The notes beneath the pieces are model-generated. The model did no database searches. It worked only from the letters and a program-made list of their open reading frames with translations, and had not been told where the DNA came from. Source: Chloroflexota bacterium (GTDB lineage: Bacteria > Chloroflexota > Anaerolineae > Anaerolineales > Villigracilaceae). From it: a DNA stretch of 64,000 bases. This document shows positions 6,317-15,167 of the stretch, in pieces. The stretch is from the NCBI GenBank assembly GCA_029782225.1, contig JAKOVF010000370.1, positions 1 to 64,000 of the forward strand. Direction: 5' to 3'. Both the position numbers and the translations under genes were made by a program. Numbering within the stretch: the first letter of the stretch is position 1; every line of letters begins with the position of its first letter.

Positions 6317-7198
6317 ATGGCAAAGCTAGGATTTGTTGGTCTTGGCGTGATGGGCAGCCGGATGGTCAAGCGTCTGCTGGACGCCGGCCATGAGGTGACT
6401 GGTTACAACCGCACGAAATCCAAGGCAGAATGGTTGTTGGAGGCGGGTATGAAATGGGCGGGTACCCCGCGGGCGGTCGCAGAAACTTCTGAGATTACGT
6501 TCAGCATGGTTACCAATACCGAGGCTCTTCGGTATGTAACGGAGGGCAGTGATGGCCTTCTGGCAGGTATTAACGCTGGTTCGATCTATGTGGACATGAG
6601 TACTGTCAGCCCGGCATTCAGCCGTGAGCTGGCGAAGCAGGTTGCAGCGAAGGGCGCGGCGATGCTGGATGCTCCCGTTTCGGGAAGCGTGATCACGCTT
6701 GAAGAGGGGAAACTGTCAATCATGGTCGGTGGGGATCCGGCTGTGTTCGAAAAAGTGAAACCCATTCTGCTCAATATTGGCCCTAAAGCGACGTATGTGG
6801 GTGAGAACGGTCTTGCTGTCACCATGAAGATTGCTACGAATCTCAGCCTCGCAGTGCAGATGCTTGCATTCAGCGAAGGAGTATTACTCGCAGAGAAGAG
6901 CGGCATCAAGCGTGAGACCGCGGTGGAGGTGCTGACCAACAGCGTCATCGCCTCGCCTATGGTGAGATACCGCGGACCATTTGTATTGGGAATGCCGGAG
7001 GAGGCATGGTTCGATTGTTACATGATGCAAAAAGATATGACTCTTGCGCTCGAACTGGGACGTCAGCTCAACGTTCCATTGCCAACAACGGCAGCGACCA
7101 ATGAATTCCTCACGGCGGCGCGCGGCATGGGACTAGAAAAGCAGGATTTCGCGATTATGTTTGAGGTTCTGGCGCAGATGTCTGGAGTGAAGCAATGA
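6317..7198 (+). CDS. NAD(P)-dependent beta-hydroxyacid dehydrogenase (3-hydroxyisobutyrate dehydrogenase / tartronate semialdehyde reductase family)
   Basis: 293 residues, normal for the family. The Rossmann loop GLGVMG is at residues 8-13, the substrate-binding motif DAPVSGS at 118-124, and the catalytic Lys is K171 in TMKIATNLSL. These enzymes interconvert a beta-hydroxyacid and its semialdehyde. The strong GGAGGA site fixes the start. Its stop overlaps the E1 alpha start (ATGA), so the product or substrate probably belongs to the same pathway as the 2-oxoacid dehydrogenase complex. The exact substrate cannot be read from sequence. Confidence 0.9.
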   Translation: MAKLGFVGLGVMGSRMVKRLLDAGHEVTGYNRTKSKAEWLLEAGMKWAGTPRAVAETSEITFSMVTNTEALRYVTEGSDGLLAGINAGSIYVDMSTVSPAFSRELAKQVAAKGAAMLDAPVSGSVITLEEGKLSIMVGGDPAVFEKVKPILLNIGPKATYVGENGLAVTMKIATNLSLAVQMLAFSEGVLLAEKSGIKRETAVEVLTNSVIASPMVRYRGPFVLGMPEEAWFDCYMMQKDMTLALELGRQLNVPLPTTAATNEFLTAARGMGLEKQDFAIMFEVLAQMSGVKQ

Positions 7199-8178
7199 TG
7201 AAAAATAACGGCAATGAAGATGACGTTGAGCAATTGCTGCATACCTACGAACAGATGGCGAAGATCCGCGAGTTCGAGGAAAAGGTCAACGAGCTTTATA
7301 TGAAGGCATTAATGCCAGGGCTGGCGCATCTGTATTCGGGACAGGAGGCAGTCGCGGTCGGGGTCTGCGAAGCGCTGCGGCGTGACGATTACATCACCAG
7401 CACCCATCGCGGGCATGGACATTGTCTGGCGAAAGGTGCGTCGGTAGAGCGCATGTTCGCGGAACTGCTTGGCAAGGAAGCGGGTTTCTGCAAGGGCAAA
7501 GGCGGCTCGATGCATATCGCTGACCCCGAATCAGGAAACCTGGGTGCGAATGCGATTGTCGGTGGAAGCATGGGAATTGCGACCGGAGCGGCGCTCTCAG
7601 CAAAGATGAGAGGCAGTGACCAGGTCGCAGTTTGTTTTTTCGGGGATGGCGCGGTGGCACAGGGTTTGCTCTATGAAGTTATGAATATGGCGGCGCTGTG
7701 GAAACTGCCCGTTATTTATGTTTGTGAGAATAATAATTACAGTGAATACACCCACAGCAGCGAAACCCTGGCGGGAAAGATCGCCGATCGTTCCAGGGCT
7801 TTTGGCATTCACACCGTGACGATTGACGGACAGGATGTCCAATTGGTTCAGGACACGATGCAGAAGTTGGTTGAACGCGCGAGGCGTGGGGAAGGCCCGG
7901 CCTTCCTGGAATGTTTGACATATCGCTATTACGGTCATCATGTCGGTGATATTAATCGGACTTACTATCGGCCGAAAGCGGAGGAGCAGGATTGGCGTGA
8001 GAACCGTGATCCACTGAAGCTGTTGGAGAAGAAGCTAATTGACCAGAAGCTTACTGATTACGCGGTTCTTGACCGCATTAACTCGGATGTAAAAAAGGAA
8101 GTGGAAGCCGGGGTGCAATTCGCCATCAACGCCCCCTATCCCGATCCAAGCGAAGTCACCGAGGATGTTTATGCCTGA
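7195..8178 (+). CDS. Thiamine-diphosphate 2-oxoacid (acetoin/pyruvate-type) dehydrogenase, E1 alpha
   Basis: 327 residues, the short length typical of acetoin-dehydrogenase-type E1 alpha. HRGHGH is at residues 71-76, and the ThDP motif runs from GDGAVAQG (150-157) to ENNNY (178-182). It pairs with E1 beta to decarboxylate a 2-oxoacid or cleave acetoin and to acylate the lipoyl group of E2. Overlaps on both sides (4 bases with the dehydrogenase before, 8 with E1 beta after) indicate one translationally coupled operon. Acetoin is the default family guess, but the neighbours suggest another 2-oxo substrate. Confidence 0.9.
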   Translation: MMKNNGNEDDVEQLLHTYEQMAKIREFEEKVNELYMKALMPGLAHLYSGQEAVAVGVCEALRRDDYITSTHRGHGHCLAKGASVERMFAELLGKEAGFCKGKGGSMHIADPESGNLGANAIVGGSMGIATGAALSAKMRGSDQVAVCFFGDGAVAQGLLYEVMNMAALWKLPVIYVCENNNYSEYTHSSETLAGKIADRSRAFGIHTVTIDGQDVQLVQDTMQKLVERARRGEGPAFLECLTYRYYGHHVGDINRTYYRPKAEEQDWRENRDPLKLLEKKLIDQKLTDYAVLDRINSDVKKEVEAGVQFAINAPYPDPSEVTEDVYA

Positions 8179-9160
8179 GACCCGCGAGATCACATTTGCA
8201 GAAGCAGTGCGCGAAGCGCTGGCCGAGGAGATGCGCCGTGACGCGCGCGTATTCATCATTGGAGAGGACGTGGCTGAGGCGGGCACCCCCTTCAAGGTCT
8301 TGTCCGGATTGGTTGAGGAGTTCGGCAAGGAGCGTGTGATCGATGCGCCGATCTCGGAACCCGGCTTTACCGGGATGGGGGTTGGCGCGGCGATGACAGG
8401 CATGAGGCCCGTGGTTGACATCATGTTCGGTGATTTCCTCACCCTGTCCATGGATCAAATTGTCAATCAGGCTGCCAAGGTTCATTATATGTCTGGTGGA
8501 AAATCGAAGGTGCCGGTGGTTTTCCGAACCACCATGGGTGCGACTCGTCGTTCCGCGGCCCAACATTCGCAAAGTTTACAGGCCTGGGTCAGTCACATTC
8601 CTGGCCTGAAAGTTGCAATTCCATCCACACCCTATGACGCAAAAGGATTGCTCAAAGCCGCCATACGCGATGACAATCCGGTGGTCTTCATCGAAGACAA
8701 GATGATGTACAAAATGAAGGGCGCTGTGCCCACTGAGGAATATATGATTCCTTTCGGCGTTGCGGATGTGAAACAGGAGGGTGAGGACATTACTTTAGTG
8801 GCGACCAGTTCAATGGTCCAGGTGGCGCTCGGCGCGGCAGAAAAACTCAAGGCGATTGGACTGAGTGCAGAGGTCATCGATCCCCGTACAACGACTCCGC
8901 TCGACAAACAGACGCTGATCGACTCGGCAAAGAAAACCTCACGAGCAATCGTCCTTGACGAAGGGTACGAACAGTATGGGGTCACTGCGGAGATTGCGTC
9001 GGTCATTGCCGATGGCGCTTTCTATTATCTGGATGCACCGGTCAAACGCATGGGCGCGATGAATGTGCCGATCCCGTTCTCGCCGGCTCTGGAGGATTTG
9101 ACCGTACCCACAGAGGAAACTGTTTTTCAAATGGCAAAGTCACTTTGCAGGAGAGATTGA
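8171..9160 (+). CDS. Thiamine-diphosphate 2-oxoacid dehydrogenase, E1 beta
   Basis: 329 residues from ATG 8171, chosen over ATG 8165 because GAGG (8161-8164) then sits 6 bases away. It has the transketolase-like pyrimidine domain (ITFAEAVREALAEEMRRD, GEDVAEAGTPFKV, SEPGFTGMGVGAAMTGMRP) and the C-terminal transketolase domain with the DPRTTTPLD segment. It forms the alpha2-beta2 E1 with the preceding gene. A single base separates its stop from the next gene, an M24-fold enzyme, an unusual guest between E1 and E2. Confidence 0.9.
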   Translation: MPETREITFAEAVREALAEEMRRDARVFIIGEDVAEAGTPFKVLSGLVEEFGKERVIDAPISEPGFTGMGVGAAMTGMRPVVDIMFGDFLTLSMDQIVNQAAKVHYMSGGKSKVPVVFRTTMGATRRSAAQHSQSLQAWVSHIPGLKVAIPSTPYDAKGLLKAAIRDDNPVVFIEDKMMYKMKGAVPTEEYMIPFGVADVKQEGEDITLVATSSMVQVALGAAEKLKAIGLSAEVIDPRTTTPLDKQTLIDSAKKTSRAIVLDEGYEQYGVTAEIASVIADGAFYYLDAPVKRMGAMNVPIPFSPALEDLTVPTEETVFQMAKSLCRRD

Positions 9161-9161
9161 A

Positions 9162-10487
9162 ATGGCTATCAAAACGTATGGGACCATGGCAGTGGATTGG
9201 GAACAGCGCATAGATTTCGATCGCTTGCGCAAGGAGCGCCTCAACCGTGCCAAAGCATTGCTCAGAAAATCTGAAATGGGCGCGCTGTTGTGTTTTGATA
9301 TGAACAATGTACGTTACCTGACCGCGACTCATATTGGCACGTGGGCGCAGGATAAGGTTAATCGCTTTACCTTGTTGCCTCAGGATGACGAACCGATCTT
9401 GTGGGACTTTGGGTCTGCCGCGAAACATCATCAGCTCTACGCCCCGTGGCTGGGTGAAAAACGCTCCCGTCCCGGCATTTCCCTCTTACGCGGCGCGATG
9501 TCCCCTGAGATGGGACGCGCCGAAGATGTGGCAAATAAGATCTGGGTCGAACTCAAGGAACGCGGGCTCGAGAAGGAACCTGTCGGCCTGGATATTGCCG
9601 AAGTACCGGTCCTTTTTGAACTGCAGAAGAAGGGCTTGACCGTCGTAGACGGGCAGCAGCTCATGTCCGAAGCGCGCGTCATCAAAACGCAGGATGAAAT
9701 TGCCCTGCTCACCCATGCCGCCGCGCAGGTGGACGCGGCCTACGATGAGCTTTATCGCGCCATGAAACCCGGTATGCGCGAGAACGAAGCGGTCGGCATC
9801 GTCAGCAAGGTATTGTATGACCTCGGCTCAGAATATGTGGAAGCGGTCAACGCGATCTCCGGCGAACGCTGCAATCCGCATCCGCATGTTTTCTCTGACC
9901 GCATGTTACGCCCTGGTGACCCGGTCTACTACGATATTCTTCAATCCTACATGGGCTACCGCACCTGCTATTATCGCTGTTTCTCGATTGGCTATGCCTC
10001 TCAAGCAATGGTTGATGCCTACAAACGCTGTCGCGATTATCTCGATGCCGCGATCGAGCTTGTTCGCCCCGGCCGCACGACCGGCGAAATTGCAAAGGCC
10101 TGGCCGAAAGCCACAGAGTTTGGCTTCCCCAATGAAGAAGCAGCATTTGCCCTGCAATATGGTCATGGGGTTGGCCTGGCGATCTGGGAAAAACCGGTGA
10201 TCAGCCGCCTCGTTTCCATTGACCATCCGGCCGAAATTCAGCCTGGCATGGTCTTCGCTCTCGAAACCTTCTGGCCCTCCACTGATGGTTGGAGCGCGGC
10301 CCGCATTGAAGAGGAAATCGTGGTCACGGAGACCGGGCATGAGATCATCACGCGCTTCCCGGCCAACGATTTAATGGTGGCAGGCCATCATTATTACACG
10401 GCTACCGGACCGCTTTCCACCACGCGCACGCATGAGCCGCAAATGAATGAGCGCGTGGCTGAGTTGGTCGCATCTGCACGAGGCTAA
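9162..10487 (+). CDS. M24-fold (pita-bread) hydrolase or lyase, creatinase/prolidase/DddP-like
   Basis: 441 residues: an N-terminal creatinase-type domain (to about 175) and a C-terminal pita-bread domain. Expected M24 positions: D258 (YYDILQSYMGY) is kept, the second Asp is C269 by the Gly-Tyr anchor, H335 (YGHGVGL) is kept, E368 (FALETF) is kept and the RIEEE glutamates at 383-385 are kept. With one metal ligand missing it is unlikely to be an ordinary aminopeptidase. M24-fold proteins also include creatinase, ectoine hydrolase and the DMSP lyase DddP. Its place between E1 beta and E2 suggests it makes or releases the substrate of the pathway. AGGAGA precedes the ATG. Confidence 0.75.
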   Translation: MAIKTYGTMAVDWEQRIDFDRLRKERLNRAKALLRKSEMGALLCFDMNNVRYLTATHIGTWAQDKVNRFTLLPQDDEPILWDFGSAAKHHQLYAPWLGEKRSRPGISLLRGAMSPEMGRAEDVANKIWVELKERGLEKEPVGLDIAEVPVLFELQKKGLTVVDGQQLMSEARVIKTQDEIALLTHAAAQVDAAYDELYRAMKPGMRENEAVGIVSKVLYDLGSEYVEAVNAISGERCNPHPHVFSDRMLRPGDPVYYDILQSYMGYRTCYYRCFSIGYASQAMVDAYKRCRDYLDAAIELVRPGRTTGEIAKAWPKATEFGFPNEEAAFALQYGHGVGLAIWEKPVISRLVSIDHPAEIQPGMVFALETFWPSTDGWSAARIEEEIVVTETGHEIITRFPANDLMVAGHHYYTATGPLSTTRTHEPQMNERVAELVASARG

Positions 10488-10493
10488 CGCCGC

Positions 10494-11816
10494 ATGGCAA
10501 CCAATATCATCATGCCGGCGCTCGAAATGGCGCAGGAGTCGGGCAGGCTCGTAAGCTGGCTCAAACATGAGGGCGATGCTGTCACCAAAGGCGAACCGAT
10601 CATGGAGATCGAAACCGACAAAGTCACGGTTGAGATCGGGGCGCCTGAGTCGGGCGTGATCGGCGGCATCCTCATTAAGGAGAATGATGTTGTGCAGGTT
10701 GGCAAAACGATTGGTTGGATTCTCCAACCCGGCGAGAGCCCGCCTGCAGTGCTTGACCTTCCAACCGGGCGAACGACAGGTACCCTTGCAAAAGAGGAAA
10801 CGCCCGCGCGCGATATCCCACCAGATGTTTCCCCCGTTGCCCGCAAGATGGCAGATGAGAATGGGATTGACCTGTCTCTCGTCAAAACCAACGGAAAACG
10901 GATCGAGAAAGCCGATGTTCTCGCTTACATCCAAACGCGTCAGTCCGCGCCGCAGCCTGCTATCGTTTCCGCCAGCACTTCCTCCCCCGCGCGACTTTTA
11001 CCGGCCTCGCCCAAAGCACGGAGGCTTGCTCAGGAACGGGAAATTGATCTTGTAACGGTGGCAGGTTCAGGTCCAGAGGGAGCCGTGCTTGCCTCCGATA
11101 TTGAGAATTTCGAGCAGGTCATTGAATCCGCAAAGCTGGAAACGCCCGGCACAGTCTGGCGCGTGATGGCCGAGCGCATGTCCACAAGCTGGACGACAGT
11201 TCCGCATTTTTATCTGGTGCGCGAAGTGGATGCCAGCGCGCTGATCGAATGGCGCAAGCAAGTGACGCCTGCCATCGAAAAGAGCACCGGCATCAAACCG
11301 ACGTTTACGGATTTGCTTGTCCGAACAATTGGGTTTACCCTGAAAGATCATCCGCGTTTGAATGCATCCTGGGCCGACGGAAATATTCAATGGAATGATG
11401 AAATCAACGTGGGGATCGCCGTTGCCATTGACGAGGGGCTGATTGTTCCGGTAATTCGAAATGCAGTTGGTCTATCCGTCACTGAGATCGCGGTGCAACG
11501 AGCCGATCTGGTCGCGCGTGCGAAGGAGAAAAAACTCCGTCCTGCGGATATTTCCGGAGGCACGTTCACGTTGACCAACCTGGGCATGTACAACGTGGAT
11601 GCTTTTGACGCGATCATCAATACTCCGCAGGCCGCGATCCTCTCCGTGGGGCGTATCGCTGATCGTGTGGTGCCGCTCAACGGTCAGATCGTGATCCGAC
11701 CCATGATGGTGATGACCCTTTCCGTTGACCATCGCGTTGTGGATGGCGCCCGGGCAGCGCAGTTCCTCGACGAGCTGGCAAACTTAATCGAAGGGCCGTG
11801 GGGAATGCTTCGATGA
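10494..11816 (+). CDS. Dihydrolipoamide acyltransferase (E2) of the 2-oxoacid dehydrogenase complex
   Basis: 440 residues. A lipoyl domain occupies residues 3-78 with the lipoylated Lys at 43 (EIETDKVTV). There are two peripheral-subunit-binding domains (112-147, SPVARKMADENGIDL; 171-206, SPKARRLAQEREIDL), where most E2 proteins have one. The catalytic domain spans about 215-440, with the catalytic His at about 413 in DHRVVDG. E2 takes the acyl group from E1 and passes it to CoA. No dihydrolipoamide dehydrogenase (E3) is encoded nearby, so E3 must be shared from elsewhere. Confidence 0.9.
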   Translation: MATNIIMPALEMAQESGRLVSWLKHEGDAVTKGEPIMEIETDKVTVEIGAPESGVIGGILIKENDVVQVGKTIGWILQPGESPPAVLDLPTGRTTGTLAKEETPARDIPPDVSPVARKMADENGIDLSLVKTNGKRIEKADVLAYIQTRQSAPQPAIVSASTSSPARLLPASPKARRLAQEREIDLVTVAGSGPEGAVLASDIENFEQVIESAKLETPGTVWRVMAERMSTSWTTVPHFYLVREVDASALIEWRKQVTPAIEKSTGIKPTFTDLLVRTIGFTLKDHPRLNASWADGNIQWNDEINVGIAVAIDEGLIVPVIRNAVGLSVTEIAVQRADLVARAKEKKLRPADISGGTFTLTNLGMYNVDAFDAIINTPQAAILSVGRIADRVVPLNGQIVIRPMMVMTLSVDHRVVDGARAAQFLDELANLIEGPWGMLR

Positions 11817-11925
11817 TCCAGTGTGAAGACCCGAAAGGAGGTACCTGTCATAGTATTGATATCTCATAATTTGCACGTCGGAACATCGCCAAAGTAACCA
11901 ATAGGAGACAATAGAGGAGTTACCT

Positions 11926-13206
11926 ATGAAATCAAAAGTTTGGACCCTGATCACCACCCTTGTGGTGATGAGCCTGCTGATCACGGCCTGCGGCAGCGCT
12001 GCAACGGAACCGCCGGCCGCCGCACCGACTGAGGCGTCCACCCAGGCTCCGGTCGCGACTCAGGCGCCCACCGAAGCGGCGACTACCCCTGCGGAAGGGC
12101 CGATCAAGATCGGCGCTTCCCTCCCCCTGACCGGTGATTTCTCTGATCCCGGTACCGCGGCCAAGAAGGGCTACGATCTGTGGGTCGACATGGTGAATAA
12201 ATCAGGTGGATTGCTTGGTCGTCAGGTCGAGTTTACTGTGTACGATAACGCATCGAACCCCGATACCGCTGTGGCTGATTACGAAAAGTTGATCACCCAG
12301 GATAAAGTTGATTTGGTGGTCGGTCCTTTCTCCAGTAAGCTCGTTATCCCTACATCTGAAGTTGCCGCAAAGTATGGTTATGCATTTCCCGAACCGGCTG
12401 GCGGTGCGCCGCATGTCTTCGACCGCGGCCTGACCAACCTGTTCTTTTGTCAACCGGCATCATCGGATGTGCAGGGAATTCCTTTTGTCAATTATGTGCT
12501 GAGCCTGCCGGAAGACGTCCGCCCGAAAACCTTTGCTGTGATCACTCAGGATGATCCGTTTACTCTGGGCGTGGTCGAGGCCATGGAACCGCTGTTGACG
12601 GGTGGCGGCCTCACTGAGGTGCTTAAAGAAAAGTATCCACCCGACACCAAGGACTTCTCTTCGCTGGCGGCCAAGGTCGCGGATAAGAATCCTGACTTGA
12701 TTATCGGTGGTACGCAGTTCGAAGATTCTGTTGGGCAGATCAAGGCCTATCAGCAGGCGGGCTATCAACCGCGCGGTGCCTTCTTCACAACCGGTCCTTC
12801 ACTCCCCAAGGAATTCAGTGAAGCCCTCGGCGCGTCCACAGAAGGGATTTTCTCCGCCATTTCCTGGTTTGAGTCCTCCACAACAGAGACCAATCCCGAA
12901 TTTGTGAAGGCTTACCGCGAAATGTATGGCGAGGAACCGATCGCTGAAGATTCCGCGAATGCGTTCACGGTTGGGCAGGTAGTCCAGCAGGCAGTGGAGA
13001 ACACTCAGAGCCTGGATAACGCCAAGTTGATTGCCGAGATGCATAAGGCAACGTTCAAGACCGTTGTTGGCCCCCTATCCTTTACTGAACTGGGTCAACC
13101 GAAAGGCTCGTTCATGGCGCTCCAGTGGCAGGGCGGCAAATCTGTAATCATTGCACCCGACTATGCCAAGCAAGCAGATCCCATCTGGCCAAAGCCAAGC
13201 TGGTAA
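11926..13206 (+). CDS. ABC transporter solute-binding lipoprotein, branched-chain amino acid (LivK) type
   Basis: 426 residues. The signal peptide ends in a lipobox with Cys22 (LLITAC), then a low-complexity Pro/Ala/Thr/Glu linker to about residue 58, then the type I periplasmic-binding fold (IKIGASLPLTGDFSDPG, the family start). Despite the name, this family binds amino acids, amides, urea, and aromatic or aliphatic carboxylates. It is followed by two permeases and two ATPases, so the importer is complete. A GAGGAG site precedes the ATG. It is first in a block that continues the E1/E2 operon after a 109-base gap. Confidence 0.9.
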   Translation: MKSKVWTLITTLVVMSLLITACGSAATEPPAAAPTEASTQAPVATQAPTEAATTPAEGPIKIGASLPLTGDFSDPGTAAKKGYDLWVDMVNKSGGLLGRQVEFTVYDNASNPDTAVADYEKLITQDKVDLVVGPFSSKLVIPTSEVAAKYGYAFPEPAGGAPHVFDRGLTNLFFCQPASSDVQGIPFVNYVLSLPEDVRPKTFAVITQDDPFTLGVVEAMEPLLTGGGLTEVLKEKYPPDTKDFSSLAAKVADKNPDLIIGGTQFEDSVGQIKAYQQAGYQPRGAFFTTGPSLPKEFSEALGASTEGIFSAISWFESSTTETNPEFVKAYREMYGEEPIAEDSANAFTVGQVVQQAVENTQSLDNAKLIAEMHKATFKTVVGPLSFTELGQPKGSFMALQWQGGKSVIIAPDYAKQADPIWPKPSW

Positions 13207-13232
13207 CTTTACCCTGAACCAATGATTTTATA

Positions 13233-13266
13233 CAGGCTGAGGGCGGCATATGCCGCCCCCAGCCTG
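13233..13266 (+). other. Stable stem-loop between solute-binding protein and permease genes
   Basis: CAGGCTG (13233-13239) and CAGCCTG (13260-13266) enclose the perfect palindrome GGGCGGCATATGCCGCCC (13241-13258), with a single A/C mismatch between. No T-run follows. Such structures after binding-protein genes commonly protect the upstream mRNA from 3' decay or cause partial termination, giving more binding protein than permease. Confidence 0.75.
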
Positions 13267-13283
13267 CTGCGAAGAAGGTCTCC

Positions 13284-14171
13284 ATGTCCCTACCTTCTGC
13301 TCATTTGTTTGTACAGACACTGATCCTGGGGGTGCTCGTCGGTGGGGTATATGCACTGATGGCGTCGGGGCTGACACTGATCTTTGGCGTCATGCGGATC
13401 ATCAACGTTGCTCACGGCGCTTTCCTGATTCTGGGGGCATATATTACCTATGTTCTATTCCAGCGATTTGGTATCGATCCAATCCTGTCCATTGTTATTA
13501 CTGTGCCACTGTTTTTCCTGTTGGGCTGGGCTCTTCAGCGCTATGTCTTTTCACGAATCGAAAATCCGGAGCAGACGTCGGTACTGGTCACATTTGCACT
13601 TGCGCTTGTCATGGAAGGTTTGATGGGAGTGATTTTCCAGACGACCGCCCGCTCAGTGACGCCTTCTTATTCGACAGCCGCCATTACTCTCGCGACGTAT
13701 CGTTTGCCGGTCACACGTCTGGCGGGATTTGCCACCGCAATCCTTGTGCTCCTGGTGCTCTACTACATCCTGCAAAGTACCAACCTGGGACGCGCCATCC
13801 GCGCCACCATCCAGGATCCGCGCGCGGCGCAGTTGGTGGGAGTTAAGGTCTCGGTCGTATCTGCATTCACATTCGCGCTCGGCGTCGCGACGGCCGCGGC
13901 GGGCGGGTCGCTGTTGAGCATGATCTACAGCTTCAACCCGGCCAGTCAGGGAGATTGGGTTGCAAAGACGCTGGCCATTATCGTTCTGGGAGGCATGGGC
14001 AGCCTGCCCGGCGCCCTGGTGGCATCGTTGATCCTGGGGGTCATGGAGCAGCTAACCGCCATTATTGTGACGTTGTATTGGTCCCCTATCGTCTTCTATA
14101 TCTTCCTGTTTTTCACCCTGATCGTTCGTCCGCAGGGGTTGATGGGTGAAGTGATCCGGGAGAAGGGTTGA
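13284..14171 (+). CDS. Branched-chain amino acid-type ABC transporter permease, LivH-like
   Basis: 295 residues, about eight membrane helices, length normal for LivH. It has the family start LILGVLVGGVYALMASGLTLIFG with the MRIINVAHGAF motif and the cytoplasmic coupling segment RAIRATIQDPRAAQLVGV. The second copy of the hydrophobic pattern includes LGGMGSLPGALVASLILG. It forms the membrane channel with the next gene; their ends overlap by four bases (ATGA). The start ATG has AAGG a few bases upstream. Confidence 0.93.
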   Translation: MSLPSAHLFVQTLILGVLVGGVYALMASGLTLIFGVMRIINVAHGAFLILGAYITYVLFQRFGIDPILSIVITVPLFFLLGWALQRYVFSRIENPEQTSVLVTFALALVMEGLMGVIFQTTARSVTPSYSTAAITLATYRLPVTRLAGFATAILVLLVLYYILQSTNLGRAIRATIQDPRAAQLVGVKVSVVSAFTFALGVATAAAGGSLLSMIYSFNPASQGDWVAKTLAIIVLGGMGSLPGALVASLILGVMEQLTAIIVTLYWSPIVFYIFLFFTLIVRPQGLMGEVIREKG

Positions 14172-15163
14172 TGACGAAGATCCGAATCCCCACTTTTGCC
14201 TTGATCGCGGTCCTGTTTGTCGTTGGAATCATCTCCCCGTGGGTTGTGCCCAACCAGTATTATCAGCATATCATTGTGATGACGTTAATGGCGGCTGTCA
14301 TGGCTTCCAGTTGGAATATCATTGGCGGCTACGCGGGCTATACCTCGCTCGGTCATGCAGCCTTCTTCGGTTTGGGAGGTTATCTGGTAGCCTGGACGCA
14401 TAATCACTACGGCTGGCATCCATTTGTCAGCTCCTGGTTCCTGGGCTTGATCGTCATGGCCGTTGCCCTGGTCATGGGATGGATTTCGCTTCGCACGCAG
14501 GGATCGGCGTTCGTGGTGGTGACCATTGCGATCGTGTTTATCTTCCGGCTGCTCGCGCTCAATCTGGACAGCATTACCAATGGTGCCAAAGGTTTGACGC
14601 AGCCGCGGCCCGGATGGGGTGGCGTGCCGTGGTCGCCGGAGTTCATCAAGATCCCGTTCCTGTATTTCTTCCTTGTCCTGCTTTGCCTCACCATTTTTGT
14701 CTCCTGGTGGATTCGGCATTCCAAGTTTGGATTGGGCCTGATCGCCATCCGTGAGGATGAAGGTAAGGCTGAATCCGTTGGAATTGATACGATGATGTAC
14801 AAGGTGCTTGCATTCGGGGCCAGTGCCTATTTTGTCGCTGTGGCAGGCGGAATCTACTCATACTTTCTAACCTACATTGATCCGAGCTTTATCTTCGATG
14901 TATTCGTCAGTGTGACGATGGTGTTGATGGCAATTCTGGGTGGACGTGGGACTCTGTGGGGGCCGGTGCTTGGAGCCTTCATCATGCAGCCGCTGTCCAT
15001 CTGGGTCGTGGGACAATTTAAAGGGACGACAATTCACCTCACGGTCTTCGGCGGGATTCTGCTGTTGGTCATGTTGTTCATGCCGCAGGGAATCTTGCTG
15101 GCTGTGTCGGATTTTATGAAACAGCGGGAGAAGGCACAGATTGCCGCGAAGGAGGCAAGTTAA
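14168..15163 (+). CDS. Branched-chain amino acid-type ABC transporter permease, LivM-like
   Basis: 331 residues and about ten hydrophobic helices. Typical segments are SWNIIGGYAGYTSLGHAAFFGLGGYL and the coupling region FGLGLIAIREDEGKAESVGID. The C-terminal basic tail (MKQREKAQIAAKEA) is cytoplasmic. Overlap with the preceding permease and close spacing to the ATPase gene indicate a single operon. Confidence 0.93.
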   Translation: MMTKIRIPTFALIAVLFVVGIISPWVVPNQYYQHIIVMTLMAAVMASSWNIIGGYAGYTSLGHAAFFGLGGYLVAWTHNHYGWHPFVSSWFLGLIVMAVALVMGWISLRTQGSAFVVVTIAIVFIFRLLALNLDSITNGAKGLTQPRPGWGGVPWSPEFIKIPFLYFFLVLLCLTIFVSWWIRHSKFGLGLIAIREDEGKAESVGIDTMMYKVLAFGASAYFVAVAGGIYSYFLTYIDPSFIFDVFVSVTMVLMAILGGRGTLWGPVLGAFIMQPLSIWVVGQFKGTTIHLTVFGGILLLVMLFMPQGILLAVSDFMKQREKAQIAAKEAS

Positions 15164-15167
15164 CATC

